NCBI RefSeq assembly: GCF_014252255.1
Contig: NZ_CP059213.1
Location: forward strand, 496,001-560,000
Direction: 5' to 3'
DNA from: Blattabacterium cuenoti
Lineage (GTDB): Bacteria > Bacteroidota > Bacteroidia > Flavobacteriales > Blattabacteriaceae
Length of the DNA: 64,000 nt
Shown here: one piece after another, positions 9,544 through 18,819 of the stretch
Position numbering within the stretch: the stretch's first letter is position 1
Layout of the letters: every line of letters starts with the position of its first letter
Made by a program: the position numbers and the translations under genes
The notes under the pieces: model-generated
Told to the model about the DNA's origin: nothing
The model's database searches: none
What the model saw: only the letters and a program-made list of their open reading frames with translations

Positions 9544-10152
9544 ATGGAATATAATACTAATAGGTTAAAATTAGTGAGACCAGAATATGGTAGAAATATT
9601 CATAAAATGATAAATTATGCAATACAAATAAAAAATAGAAAAAAAAGAAATCGTTGTGCATGGGTAATTATAAAATTAATGACAGACTCTATTCATCCTA
9701 GATTAAAAAAATCAATTCCTTATTTTCAACATAAATTATGGAATCAATTATTTATTATGTCTAATTATAAATTAGATATAGATACACCTTTTCCTAAACC
9801 AAAACCAAAAAAAATAAAAGAATTATCTTATAAAAAAGTAGTATATCCTAAATATTTAAATGATTTTAAATATTATGGAAAAATAATTAGAAATATGATA
9901 CATGTAGCAGTACATTGTAAAAATGTACAAAAAAAAGAAGGATTATTTTATGCAATAGCTAATACTATGAAAAAAAATTATTTAAGATGGAATAAAAATA
10001 TAGTGGAAGATAATATTATTTTTAAAGATTTAAAAGAAATTTCAAAAGGAAAAATATGTTTAATAAATACAGATCCATTATTACAATGTTCTCATATTTT
10101 AAAATATAAAAGAAAAAAAATTTTAAAAAGAAAAAAAGAAAAAGTTATATAA
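9544..10152 (+). CDS. DUF4290 family protein
   Basis: A 202-residue protein beginning MEYNTNRLKLVRPEYGRNI, which is the characteristic start of the DUF4290 family, a Bacteroidota-restricted group of unknown function. It is basic, especially at the C-terminus, and has no signal peptide or membrane segment. It stands 14 bases before murA. Family recognition is by memory of the N-terminal motif; no function is assigned. Confidence 0.8.
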   Translation: MEYNTNRLKLVRPEYGRNIHKMINYAIQIKNRKKRNRCAWVIIKLMTDSIHPRLKKSIPYFQHKLWNQLFIMSNYKLDIDTPFPKPKPKKIKELSYKKVVYPKYLNDFKYYGKIIRNMIHVAVHCKNVQKKEGLFYAIANTMKKNYLRWNKNIVEDNIIFKDLKEISKGKICLINTDPLLQCSHILKYKRKKILKRKKEKVI

Positions 10153-10166
10153 TTTATTAAAAATAA

Positions 10167-11483
10167 ATGGGAATTTTTAAAATAAAAGGTGGATTCCCTT
10201 TAAAAGGAGAAATAAAACCGCAAGGAGCAAAAAATGAATCATTACAAGTTTTATGTGCTGTATTATTAACTTCAGATGAATTAAGAATTAAAAATATTCC
10301 CGAAATAGGAGATGTTAAATGTTTAATGAAAATACTTGAAAACTTAGGAGTTATAATAAAAAAAAATAATATTGGAGATTATACTTTTCAAGCAAAAAAT
10401 ATAAATCTTGAATATTTAAATACAAAAAAATTTTTAGAATATGGAAAATTAATTAGAGGATCTATTATGATAGCAGGTCCTTTACTTACTAGATTTGGTA
10501 AAGTTTGTATTCCTATACCTGGAGGAGATAGAATAGGAAGAAGAAGATTAGATCCTCATTTAACAGGATTAAAATTATTAGGCAGCCATATATCTTATAA
10601 TCATGAATATAAATATTTTCATTTGCATACAAATAATAAAAATTTAAATGGAAATTATATTCTTATGGAAGAAGCTTCCGTAACTGGAACAGCAAATATT
10701 ATAATGGCGGCAACTTTAGCTAAAGGAGAAACAACTATTTATAATGCTGCTTGTGAACCATATATTCAACAATTATGCAAATTGTTAAATAAAATGGGAT
10801 CTAAAATAATAGGAATAGGATCTAATTTAATTCATATCATAGGAGTCAAAAAATTAGTAGGAGATTGTATTCATACTATATTGCCTGATATGGTAGAAAT
10901 AGGAAGTTGGATAGGATTATCTGCTATTACTTGTTCTGAAATAAGAATTAAAAATGTTAGTTGGAATAATTTAGGAATTATTCCAATAACATTTCAAAAA
11001 ATGGGTATTAAATTAGAAAAAGAAAAAGATGATATATACATACCATCACAAAAATCTTATAAAATTAAAAAGTTATTAAATAATGCAATATTAACAATAT
11101 CTGATTCTCCATGGCCTGGATTAACTCCAGATTTATTAAGTATTTTAACAGTAGTAGCTACTCAAGCACAAGGAAGTGTTTTAATACACCAAAAAATGTT
11201 TGAAAGTAGATTATTTTTTGTAGATAAACTTATTGAAATGGGAGCGCAAATTATATTATGTGATCCTCATAGAGCAACTATCATTGGATTAAATCATAAA
11301 TCTTATTTAAGAGGTTCTATATTAAATTCTCCAGATATAAGAGCAGGAATATCTCTTTTAATAGCAGCTCTTTCTGCTAAAGGAACTAGTATTATTAAAA
11401 ATATAGAACAAATAGATAGAGGATATGAAAATATAGATCAAAGATTACGATTTTTAGGAGCAAATATTTTAAGAATAGAATAG
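10167..11483 (+). CDS. murA: UDP-GlcNAc 1-carboxyvinyltransferase MurA
   Basis: First committed step of peptidoglycan synthesis: enolpyruvyl transfer from PEP to UDP-GlcNAc in the cytosol. The 438-residue sequence shows the EPSP-synthase fold signatures KGEIKPQGAKNESL (N-terminus), IPIPGGDRIGRRRLDPH (116-131), EEASVTGTANIIMAA, and SDSPWPGLTPDLLS. The residue usually Cys115 in Escherichia coli is Asp121 here, the variant known to give intrinsic fosfomycin insensitivity in other bacteria. It follows the DUF4290 gene. Together with ddl, murF and uppS it indicates that a cell wall is still made. Confidence 0.96.
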   Translation: MGIFKIKGGFPLKGEIKPQGAKNESLQVLCAVLLTSDELRIKNIPEIGDVKCLMKILENLGVIIKKNNIGDYTFQAKNINLEYLNTKKFLEYGKLIRGSIMIAGPLLTRFGKVCIPIPGGDRIGRRRLDPHLTGLKLLGSHISYNHEYKYFHLHTNNKNLNGNYILMEEASVTGTANIIMAATLAKGETTIYNAACEPYIQQLCKLLNKMGSKIIGIGSNLIHIIGVKKLVGDCIHTILPDMVEIGSWIGLSAITCSEIRIKNVSWNNLGIIPITFQKMGIKLEKEKDDIYIPSQKSYKIKKLLNNAILTISDSPWPGLTPDLLSILTVVATQAQGSVLIHQKMFESRLFFVDKLIEMGAQIILCDPHRATIIGLNHKSYLRGSILNSPDIRAGISLLIAALSAKGTSIIKNIEQIDRGYENIDQRLRFLGANILRIE

Positions 11484-11742
11484 TTAATAATACAATTTTA
11501 TTTCTATTAAAAATATTTTCATAAAAATTAAAAATAAAAAAAAATAAAAGAAAAACACAAAAATTCGTAATTTTAGAATATAAAAATATGAACATGCAAT
11601 AATCAAAATAAATATTATTATATTTTGTTTTATGCATTTGTATATCAAAAATAATTTTTTTTTATAAAAAAATATAATTTCATGACACTATATAAAAATA
11701 AATAAATGAAAAAAAATCCAGAAAAAATAATAATGAAAAATT

Positions 11743-12225
11743 ATGGAAAAATTTGAATATATAACTAAAGAAGGATTAATAAAATTGCAAAAAGAAATAG
11801 AAAGACTAGAAAATATAGAACGTCCAAAAATATCTATGCAAATAGCAGAAGCAAGAGATAAAGGAGATATTTCAGAAAATGCAGAATATGATGCAATCAA
11901 AGAAGCACAAGGATTCTTAGAAATGAATATAGCTAAGTTAAAAAAAAAATTATCTAACGCACGTATTATAGATGGATCACAAATAAATAAAAATAGAGTA
12001 TCTATTCTTTCTACAGTAAGAGTAAAAAATTTAACTTATGGAGGAGAACAAATATATACTTTAGTTCCAGAAGGAGAAGCTGATTTAAAATCAGGAAAAA
12101 TATCTATTAATACTCCTATATCTACAGGATTATTAGGAAAACAAGTAGGACAAATTGCTCATGTTAAATTACCTAATAAAATGATATTGGATTATGAAAT
12201 TTTAGAAATAGCATTTAGTGAATAA
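11743..12225 (+). CDS. greA: transcript cleavage factor GreA
   Basis: Rescues backtracked RNA polymerase by stimulating transcript cleavage. The 160-residue protein has the N-terminal coiled coil with tip residues in ARDKGDISENAEYDAIKEAQ (about residues 37-56, conserved acidic Asp and Glu) and the C-terminal FKBP-like domain (GLLGKQVGQIAHVKLPN). Length is standard. The 3' end overlaps the HIT gene by eight bases. The 259-base region upstream is the longest gap of this part and shows no convincing promoter or gene. Confidence 0.96.
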   Translation: MEKFEYITKEGLIKLQKEIERLENIERPKISMQIAEARDKGDISENAEYDAIKEAQGFLEMNIAKLKKKLSNARIIDGSQINKNRVSILSTVRVKNLTYGGEQIYTLVPEGEADLKSGKISINTPISTGLLGKQVGQIAHVKLPNKMILDYEILEIAFSE

Positions 12226-12622
12226 AAATATTTTTCAAAAAATAATTAATCATGAAATTTCTTCTTATAAAGTAGCAGAAGATTATGATCATTTAGCTTT
12301 TTTAGATATTTATCCTATAAAAATAGGACATACTTTAGTTATCCCAAAAAAAAGTGATAAAGATAAAATTTTTTCTCTTTCTGAAAAAGAATTTCTTTCT
12401 ATTATGTCTTTTACTAGAAAAGTATCTTTAGGTATAGAAAAAATAATTCCGTGTAATCGTGTAGGTATATTCGTTATGGGATTCGAAATTTCTCATATAC
12501 ATATTCATCTTATTCCTATGGATAAAGAAAGTGATGGAAATTTTTCAAAAAAAAGAATTCCTTTATCTGAAAAAAAATTTCAAATTTTATCACAAAAAAT
12601 AAAAAAATATATTAAAATATAA
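12218..12622 (+). CDS. hinT: HIT family nucleotide hydrolase
   Basis: Histidine-triad protein of the Hint branch, hydrolysing AMP-linked phosphoramidates. The triad is HIHIHLIPM near residue 92. The start is GTG at 12218, inside the end of greA; this start is preferred because it restores the family N-terminus NIFQKIINHEISSYKVAED, and no ATG lies upstream in frame. The greA-hinT order and the overlap suggest coupled translation. Whether it acts as a nucleotidase or has another role is unknown. Confidence 0.88.
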   Translation: MNKNIFQKIINHEISSYKVAEDYDHLAFLDIYPIKIGHTLVIPKKSDKDKIFSLSEKEFLSIMSFTRKVSLGIEKIIPCNRVGIFVMGFEISHIHIHLIPMDKESDGNFSKKRIPLSEKKFQILSQKIKKYIKI

Positions 12623-12627
12623 TTTTA

Positions 12628-13404
12628 TCAATTATTATAATCAAATAAAATTTTTAAACCTTTTATTGTATGTAATTTATCTTTAATATGAATTTTTTTT
12701 GTTAAAGGTGTATATATATGGGAAAGTCCCCCAGTAGCAATAACAAAACAATTTGTTTTCAATTCTTCATTCACTCTATTAATTAATCCTTCTACCATGC
12801 TTAAATAACCATAAATAATTCCACTTTGAATACATGTCTCTGTATATAATCCTAATATACTAGGAGGTTTTTTTAGTTCTATTTGTGATAATTGAGCGGT
12901 ATTTCCAATTAATGCCGTTAAAGAACTATTTACTCCTGGAGCAATAATAATACCTTTAAGTATTCCATTTGTATCAATACAAGTTAAACTTAATGCAGTT
13001 CCAAAATCAACTACTAAAGTTGTATTTTTATTATTATTATATAATGTATATGCAGCTATAGCATTTGCATATAAATCTGATCCTAATTGATGAGAATAAT
13101 GTTTTATAGGAGAAGATGAATATCTATCTACTATTAAAGGTTTAATTTTGTGTATTTCATATAAAGATTGTTCTACAATGTTTGTAAGTGGAGGAACTAC
13201 TGATCCAATTACAATATTTTGTATTAATTGAGATAAAATACCATATTGGTGATATATATTTCTAAATAATAAAATATATTCATCTAATGATCTATATGGT
13301 GTACTATTAATAATCCATGATCGATTACATTTTAAATTATAATGATTATTATTAAATAATCCAAAACGAATACTAGAATTTCCAATATTTATTGTTAATA
13401 ACAT
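12628..13404 (-). CDS. coaX: type III pantothenate kinase
   Basis: Phosphorylates pantothenate, the first step of coenzyme A synthesis; type III enzymes have the ASKHA fold. The 258-residue protein shows INIGNS at 5-10 (phosphate 1), LGSDLYANA around residue 107 (catalytic Asp110) and VVDFGTALS around 131-139 (phosphate 2). Two positions deviate: the first-motif Asp is Asn6, and the Arg that usually follows the catalytic Asp is Leu111. The N-terminal sequence looks unlike the common Bacteroidota form as I remember it. It is a lone leftward gene five bases from the end of hinT. Confidence 0.9.
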   Translation of the reverse strand: MLLTINIGNSSIRFGLFNNNHYNLKCNRSWIINSTPYRSLDEYILLFRNIYHQYGILSQLIQNIVIGSVVPPLTNIVEQSLYEIHKIKPLIVDRYSSSPIKHYSHQLGSDLYANAIAAYTLYNNNKNTTLVVDFGTALSLTCIDTNGILKGIIIAPGVNSSLTALIGNTAQLSQIELKKPPSILGLYTETCIQSGIIYGYLSMVEGLINRVNEELKTNCFVIATGGLSHIYTPLTKKIHIKDKLHTIKGLKILFDYNN

Positions 13405-13547
13405 GATTCATTATTAAATAATAAAAACGTATTTTGAATCAATTAATTATTTAATCTATTTTTTTCACTTATATAAAAACTTTAATTTATATCATAATAA
13501 TATTGTATTTAATAATTTAATATTTGCAATTTTTTCATATTCATTAT

Positions 13548-14348
13548 ATGTTTATAAATAATAATATCTACAAAAAAATAAATTTTAAAATAAAAGGTAA
13601 AGGAATTCCAATTGTTTTATTACATGGATTTATGGAAAGTTTAGAAGTATGGAATGATATATATTTAGATATTTCTAATGAATATAAGGTTATTTTAATT
13701 GATCTTCCAGGTCATGGTAAAAGTTTTTCATTAAAAAATGATACTATTTTTAGTATGGAAAAAGCAGCAGAATTTGTAAAAATAATTATAGAAAAAGAAA
13801 ATATAAAAAAAGCATTTTTTATTGGTCATTCTATGGGAGGATATATTGCTTTAGCTTTATCAGAAAAATATCCAGAAATATTTTTGGGATTATGTTTACT
13901 TCATTCTACAGCAGAATCAGATTCTGATATAAAAAAAAAAATACGTATGCAGTCTATAAAATTAGCAATTAATAATTATTCTATGTTTATAGATAGAAGT
14001 ATAAATAAATTATTTAATCCTAATGAATTATTTTCTTTAAAAGAAAAGATTTTTTTTATAAAAAAAATAGCTTTATCTACAAAAATAAATAGTGTAATTT
14101 CTTTTTTAAAAGGAATGTCTATTCGAATAGATAGAAAATTTTTATTAAAAAAAACAAAATTTCCAAAATTATATATAATTGGTTTATATGATTTAATTCT
14201 TGATGTACGAAAAATATGTCAAGAAGCTAAAAATGGAAATAAAACTTATTTTATTAAAATTCCTACAGGTCATATGGGACATATAGAAAAACCTAAAGAA
14301 ATAATAAAAATATTAAAAAAATTTATAAATAATATAATTTTTCAATAA
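13548..14348 (+). CDS. alpha/beta hydrolase
   Basis: A 266-residue serine hydrolase with oxyanion region LLHGFMES (about 24-31), nucleophile elbow GHSMGGY (Ser95) and a plausible catalytic His in GHMGHIEKP near the C-terminus. ATG at 13548 is chosen over a TTG 24 bases upstream because the extra residues do not resemble the family. Substrate is unknown; MenH-like and esterase branches share these motifs. No signal peptide. The MTHFS gene follows after 18 bases. Confidence 0.85.
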   Translation: MFINNNIYKKINFKIKGKGIPIVLLHGFMESLEVWNDIYLDISNEYKVILIDLPGHGKSFSLKNDTIFSMEKAAEFVKIIIEKENIKKAFFIGHSMGGYIALALSEKYPEIFLGLCLLHSTAESDSDIKKKIRMQSIKLAINNYSMFIDRSINKLFNPNELFSLKEKIFFIKKIALSTKINSVISFLKGMSIRIDRKFLLKKTKFPKLYIIGLYDLILDVRKICQEAKNGNKTYFIKIPTGHMGHIEKPKEIIKILKKFINNIIFQ

Positions 14349-14366
14349 TTATATTATTTGATAATA

Positions 14367-14954
14367 ATGAATAAAAAAAAATTACGTGAAAAATATTTTC
14401 TTTATAGACAGTCATTATCTAAAAAAGAAGTTTTTAAAAAAAGTTTTGAAATCTTTTTAAGATGTAAAAAAATATTATTTATTTGGGTAAAAAAATATTA
14501 TCATATTTTTTTACCTATACAAAAATATAAAGAAGTAAATACATTTATAATTATCAATTTTTTATTAAAAAAAGGAAAATATATAACTATACCTTATTCT
14601 AATTTTCATCATCTTTCGATAGAAAATTGTTTTTTTAATAAAAATATTTTATTAAAAAAAAATAATTATGGAATTTTTGAACCTATTCCTTCACATAAAT
14701 ATATAGTTTCACCTTATTTAATTGAAGTTATATTTATTCCATTATTAATTTTTGATTTAAAAGGGTATAGAATAGGCTATGGAAAAGGTTTTTATGATAG
14801 ATTTATTTTTTTATGTAAAAAAAATGTTTTAAAAATAGGTTTAAGTTTTTTTTATCCTGTAAAAAAAATTACGGATATTCATAAATATGATTTATCAATA
14901 GATATAGGTATAACACCAGATCATATTTTTTTTTTAAAAAAAATTAATAAATAA
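14367..14954 (+). CDS. 5-formyltetrahydrofolate cyclo-ligase
   Basis: ATP-dependent conversion of 5-formyl-THF to 5,10-methenyl-THF (MTHFS/YgfA family). The diagnostic C-terminal motif is GYRIGYGKGFYDRF (about 136-149), and the N-terminus KKKLREKYFLYRQSLS carries the ATP-binding Lys/Arg. The 195-residue form starting at ATG 14367 is preferred over a TTG nine bases upstream. The last 11 bases overlap the end of rseP on the other strand. Confidence 0.9.
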   Translation: MNKKKLREKYFLYRQSLSKKEVFKKSFEIFLRCKKILFIWVKKYYHIFLPIQKYKEVNTFIIINFLLKKGKYITIPYSNFHHLSIENCFFNKNILLKKNNYGIFEPIPSHKYIVSPYLIEVIFIPLLIFDLKGYRIGYGKGFYDRFIFLCKKNVLKIGLSFFYPVKKITDIHKYDLSIDIGITPDHIFFLKKINK

Positions 14955-16278
14955 AAACTTTAAATATATCCCAAATAATAATCATTATCATAATTAAACT
15001 AATTATTATAAATCCAAAAATAGTACTACGTTCAATAATTTCTTCATTAATTTTCTTTTTTGTGATTATTTCTATTAAAATGAAAAATATATAACCTCCA
15101 TCTAATGATGGAATAGGAAATAAATTTAAAAAAGCTAACCAAATAGATAAAGTAGCAGTTAAAGTCCAAAAAATATCCCAATTCCATTTAGAAGGAAATT
15201 CTTTTGCCATAGAAAAAAAACTTCCTATTTGTTTATAGGCTTTAGTTTCTATATGAAAAACATTTTTAAAAAAAAATATTTGATTTTTTAAAACATCTAA
15301 AGATTTTATAATTCCATGAGGAATACTTTCAAAAAAAGAATAATTCTTTTTTTGAAATGAAAAAATTTTATCTAAATCCATAAAATTTTTTAAATAAATT
15401 CCCAAAATTCCTTTTGAATCTAAAAAAATTTTTTTTTGAATAAAATTTCCATCTCTATTAATTGAGATTATTATATTATTATTCTTATATTTTAATAATA
15501 AATCCTTTAATTGATCAGAAAACGAAACAAATTCCGAATTAATAGATAATATTTCATCATTATTTTTTAATCCATATTTTTCTGCTTTTGAATTTTTAAT
15601 AATACAATTTATAATAGGAGGAACACGAGGTTTAATAAAAAAACTAATTTCTTTTCTATCAAAAATAAATTTTTTTTTATTATTATTTAATGATAATTTT
15701 ATTATTTTTCCCATACGATCTATAGTAATAGAATTTCCTAAAATAATTTCTTTAGGAATTTCATTGAAATATGGAACATATTTATCATTTACAAATAAAA
15801 TTGTATCTCCATTTTTTAATCCTATTTTTTCTCCTAAAGAATCGACTTCTATTCCATATTTAACATTTTTTGTAGGAAGATATGTTTCTCCATATTTAAA
15901 TAATAAACAAGAAAAAATAAAAATAGATAATAATATATTAGAAATAATTCCTCCAGAAATAATTAATAATCTTTTAATTGCTGATTTTGAATAAAATTTC
16001 CAATTTTTATCAATTTCATTTTTTGATGAAATATTTTTTTTATCTTTCATCATTCCAGATATTTTTATATATCCACCTAAAGGCAACCACCCAATACCAT
16101 AAATAGTATGTCCTATCTTTTTTTTAAAAATAGAAAACCAAGGATCAAAAAATAAAAAAAATTTTTCAACTCTTACTTTAAAAATTTTAGCTATAAGAAA
16201 ATGACCTAATTCATGAATAAAAATTAGTATAGAAATACTAAGAAGTAATTGTATAGATTTAACCAAAATAGATATCAT
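14944..16278 (-). CDS. rseP: RIP zinc metalloprotease RseP (site-2 protease)
   Basis: Intramembrane protease of the inner membrane. The active-site HELGH is at residues 22-26 in the first membrane segment, and the third ligand is in SLDGGYIFF near the C-terminus. Between them lie two degenerate PDZ-like regions (about 130-215 and 215-290). Length 444 matches the family. No anti-sigma substrate is seen in this window, so its target is unknown; cleavage of leftover signal peptides is another known activity of the family. Confidence 0.93.
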   Translation of the reverse strand: MISILVKSIQLLLSISILIFIHELGHFLIAKIFKVRVEKFFLFFDPWFSIFKKKIGHTIYGIGWLPLGGYIKISGMMKDKKNISSKNEIDKNWKFYSKSAIKRLLIISGGIISNILLSIFIFSCLLFKYGETYLPTKNVKYGIEVDSLGEKIGLKNGDTILFVNDKYVPYFNEIPKEIILGNSITIDRMGKIIKLSLNNNKKKFIFDRKEISFFIKPRVPPIINCIIKNSKAEKYGLKNNDEILSINSEFVSFSDQLKDLLLKYKNNNIIISINRDGNFIQKKIFLDSKGILGIYLKNFMDLDKIFSFQKKNYSFFESIPHGIIKSLDVLKNQIFFFKNVFHIETKAYKQIGSFFSMAKEFPSKWNWDIFWTLTATLSIWLAFLNLFPIPSLDGGYIFFILIEIITKKKINEEIIERSTIFGFIIISLIMIMIIIWDIFKVFIY

Positions 16279-16380
16279 TTATAAATAATAAAAAATAAAT
16301 TTAAACCTTTATTTTATTTTTTTTTATTACTAAAAATTTATTTTCTATTTTTCTTTTTTAAAAAATAAAATATATAAACT

Positions 16381-16623
16381 TTGAATTTATCTAATCTTAA
16401 AAAAGGAGAAAAAGGAATTATTAAGGGTTATAAATATAAAAATGAAGATTTTCCTATTAAATTGTTAGAATTAGGTGTTTTGCCTGGAGTAAAATTTGAA
16501 ATACTTTTTGTTTCTATTTTTTATGATCCATTATGCATAATTTATAATCAATCTTGTTTGATTTTACGTAGAAAAGAAGCTGAGAATATAATAATAGAAC
16601 CTTTAAAAAAATGCAAAAAATAA
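16381..16623 (+). CDS. feoA: ferrous iron transport protein A
   Basis: An 80-residue SH3-like cytosolic protein, partner of FeoB. The sequence LSNLKKGEKGIIKGY at the start and LLELGVLPGVKFEIL in the middle are typical. The start is TTG at 16381, chosen because it gives the family N-terminus and no ATG is available upstream in frame. It overlaps feoB by 13 bases. Confidence 0.9.
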   Translation: MNLSNLKKGEKGIIKGYKYKNEDFPIKLLELGVLPGVKFEILFVSIFYDPLCIIYNQSCLILRRKEAENIIIEPLKKCKK

Positions 16624-18677
16624 AATTAGCACTGATTGGAAATCCAAATGTAGGAAAAACTTCTTTATTTAATCAATTAACTGGACTTAATCAAAAAGTT
16701 GGAAATTATTTAGGAGTTACAGTCGATAAAAAAATTGGACATTTTTATTATGAAAATATACATTATAAAATTATCGATCTTCCTGGAACTTATAGTATAT
16801 ATCCTTCATCTGAAGATGAAGAAGTAGTTAGTAAACTACTTAATAATATTGATGATTTAGACTATCCAGATAAAATTATGGTTATAGCAGATTCTTCCAA
16901 TCTAAAAAAAAGTCTTCTTTTATTTAGACAAATACAAGATTTAGGATTTCCTGTTTTATTTATACTAAATATGCTAGATGAGGCAAAAAAAAAAGGAATA
17001 TTTATTAATATAGATAAATTAAAAAAAATTCTTACAACAGAAATTGTTTTAATTAATGCAAGAAAAGGAATAGGATTGGAACAAATGAAAAAAAAAATCA
17101 AAAATTTATATAAAAAAGAAACAAAAAAATATTATTTTTTTAATCCAGGATTACGTTATTCTATTGCTATTAATGATGTAAAAAATAGTTACAATAATTG
17201 TAAAATTAATACTTATAAAGCTTGGTATTATTTAGTATATAATGGAAAATCATTACAAAAAGATGATTTATTAAAATTAAATAAAATAAAAAAAAAACAT
17301 AATATTATATCTAAAAGATTGCAAATAAAAGAAACATTAGACAGATATGAAGAAATAGAAAAAATTTTATCTAAAACAGTTTCTAAATTAGTTTTAGATA
17401 AAAAACAAAATTATTTAGAATTTTCAAAAAAAATAGATAATGATTTAATTCTTCATCCTTTTTGGGGGTATTTTATTTTTTTCTTTTTTTTATTTTTCAT
17501 TTTTCAATGTGTTTTTTTCTGGTCCGAAATACCTAAAAAATTTATAGAATTTTTTTTTTCTTTTATTCAAAAAAAATTAGAAAATATTTATCCAGGGCCT
17601 TTAAATAACTTTCTATTACAAGGAATAATACCTGGTATTAGTACTATTATTACTTTTATTCCACAAATTTTTATATTACTATTTTTTCTTCTTCTTATGG
17701 AAGAAAGTGGATACATAAGTAGAGTAATTTTTTTAATGGATAGAATTATGCGTCCTTTTGGATTAAATGGAAAGAGTGTTGTTCCTCTTTTATCTAGTAT
17801 ATCTTGTGCTATTCCAGCTATAATGTCATCTAGACATATTGAAAATTCAAGAGATCGTTTAATTACTATTTTAGCTATTCCTTTTATGACTTGTTCTGCA
17901 AGATTACCTGTTTATACTTTAATTATATCTTTAATTATACCGGATTATAGATGGTATTTTATTCAATTAAGAGGAATAGCTCTTATGTCTATGTATTTAT
18001 TAGGTATTATATCTGCTTTAGGTGTATCAATGATTTTACATAAATGTTTAAAAAACAATTATAAAAGTCATCTTATTATGGAAATACCTACTTATAAATT
18101 TCCTGTATTTAAAAATATATTAATTACTTTATGGATAAATATTAAATCATTTATTATAAATGCAGGTAAAATGATTTTATTAATAAATATATTAATTTGG
18201 GTTTTAGGAAATTTTGGACCTTCAGATAATTTTTCAAATAAAAAATCAATTATATTGAAATATATACAAAAAAAAGAATTATCTCATTCATATTTAGGTC
18301 TTATTGGAAAAAAAATAGAACCAATTATTCATCCATTAGGATATGATTGGAAAATTGGAATAGGATTATTATCATCTTTTGTTGCAAGAGAAGTTTTTGT
18401 TAGTACTATGTCTTCTGTCTATAAAATAGAAAAAAAAGAAAATTTTTTAAAAGAAAAAATGAAAAAAGAAATTTTGTATAATACAAAAAAACCTATTTAT
18501 AATTTAGCAACAGGAATTTCTTTATTATTTTTTTATGCATTTTCTATGCAATGTATGAGTACTTTATCTGTAATAAAAAAAGAAACAAAATCTTGGAAGT
18601 GGCCAATAATACAATTTATTTTTATGACTATATTATCTTATATAACTTCATTTATGACATATCAAATTTTAAAATAA
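16611..18677 (+). CDS. feoB: ferrous iron transporter FeoB
   Basis: Inner-membrane Fe(II) uptake protein with an N-terminal GTPase. G1 is GNPNVGKTS (10-18), G3 is DLPGTYS, G4 is NMLD. A linker of about 100 Lys-rich residues leads to the membrane part, which begins near residue 283 and has the two Gate domains with GIIPGISTIITFIPQI and SCAIPAIMSSR (conserved Cys for iron passage). Length 688 is normal. It sits between feoA and a 41-residue Cys-rich protein, a complete Feo operon. Confidence 0.95.
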   Translation: MQKIKLALIGNPNVGKTSLFNQLTGLNQKVGNYLGVTVDKKIGHFYYENIHYKIIDLPGTYSIYPSSEDEEVVSKLLNNIDDLDYPDKIMVIADSSNLKKSLLLFRQIQDLGFPVLFILNMLDEAKKKGIFINIDKLKKILTTEIVLINARKGIGLEQMKKKIKNLYKKETKKYYFFNPGLRYSIAINDVKNSYNNCKINTYKAWYYLVYNGKSLQKDDLLKLNKIKKKHNIISKRLQIKETLDRYEEIEKILSKTVSKLVLDKKQNYLEFSKKIDNDLILHPFWGYFIFFFFLFFIFQCVFFWSEIPKKFIEFFFSFIQKKLENIYPGPLNNFLLQGIIPGISTIITFIPQIFILLFFLLLMEESGYISRVIFLMDRIMRPFGLNGKSVVPLLSSISCAIPAIMSSRHIENSRDRLITILAIPFMTCSARLPVYTLIISLIIPDYRWYFIQLRGIALMSMYLLGIISALGVSMILHKCLKNNYKSHLIMEIPTYKFPVFKNILITLWINIKSFIINAGKMILLINILIWVLGNFGPSDNFSNKKSIILKYIQKKELSHSYLGLIGKKIEPIIHPLGYDWKIGIGLLSSFVAREVFVSTMSSVYKIEKKENFLKEKMKKEILYNTKKPIYNLATGISLLFFYAFSMQCMSTLSVIKKETKSWKWPIIQFIFMTILSYITSFMTYQILK

Positions 18678-18683
18678 AATAAT

Positions 18684-18809
18684 ATGTATCAATACATAAT
18701 AATAGGAATATTATTTTTATATTCAATTATTTTTTTGATAAAAAAAATTATAAATTATTTTTTTGATAAAAAAAATTTATGTCAAAAAAAATGCAATTGT
18801 AAATTATAA
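18684..18809 (+). CDS. FeoB-associated Cys-rich mini membrane protein
   Basis: A 41-residue reading frame six bases after feoB, starting ATG and ending TAA. It has one membrane segment (about residues 5-19, YIIIGILFLYS and on), a basic stretch KKIINYFFDKKN, and a terminal cluster CQKKCNCKL with Cys33, Cys37 and Cys39. This layout matches the FeoB-associated Cys-rich family that follows feoB in many Bacteroidota. Its role in iron uptake is only presumed from position. It is too short for standard gene callers and may be missing from annotations. Confidence 0.75.
   Translation: MYQYIIIGILFLYSIIFLIKKIINYFFDKKNLCQKKCNCKL
18725..18777 (+). repeat. 25-bp direct repeat, period 28
   Basis: Bases 18725-18749 and 18753-18777 are identical 25-mers (an A/T block around a central TTGATA) separated by three bases. 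They lie inside the small Cys-rich gene; the period is not a multiple of three, so the two copies are read in different frames and the duplication is not a protein repeat. Confidence 0.85.
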
Positions 18810-18819
18810 AAAAATTATA

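Noticed and set aside
11395-11637. 80-codon hydrophobic frame on the minus strand, overlapping the end of murA
   Set aside because: Phe/Ile/Tyr-rich composition expected from A+T-rich antisense DNA; partly within murA; no family resemblance or ribosome-binding context.
13524-13547. TTG start extending the alpha/beta hydrolase by eight residues
   Set aside because: The ATG at 13548 gives a normal family N-terminus; the extra residues do not align with anything known.
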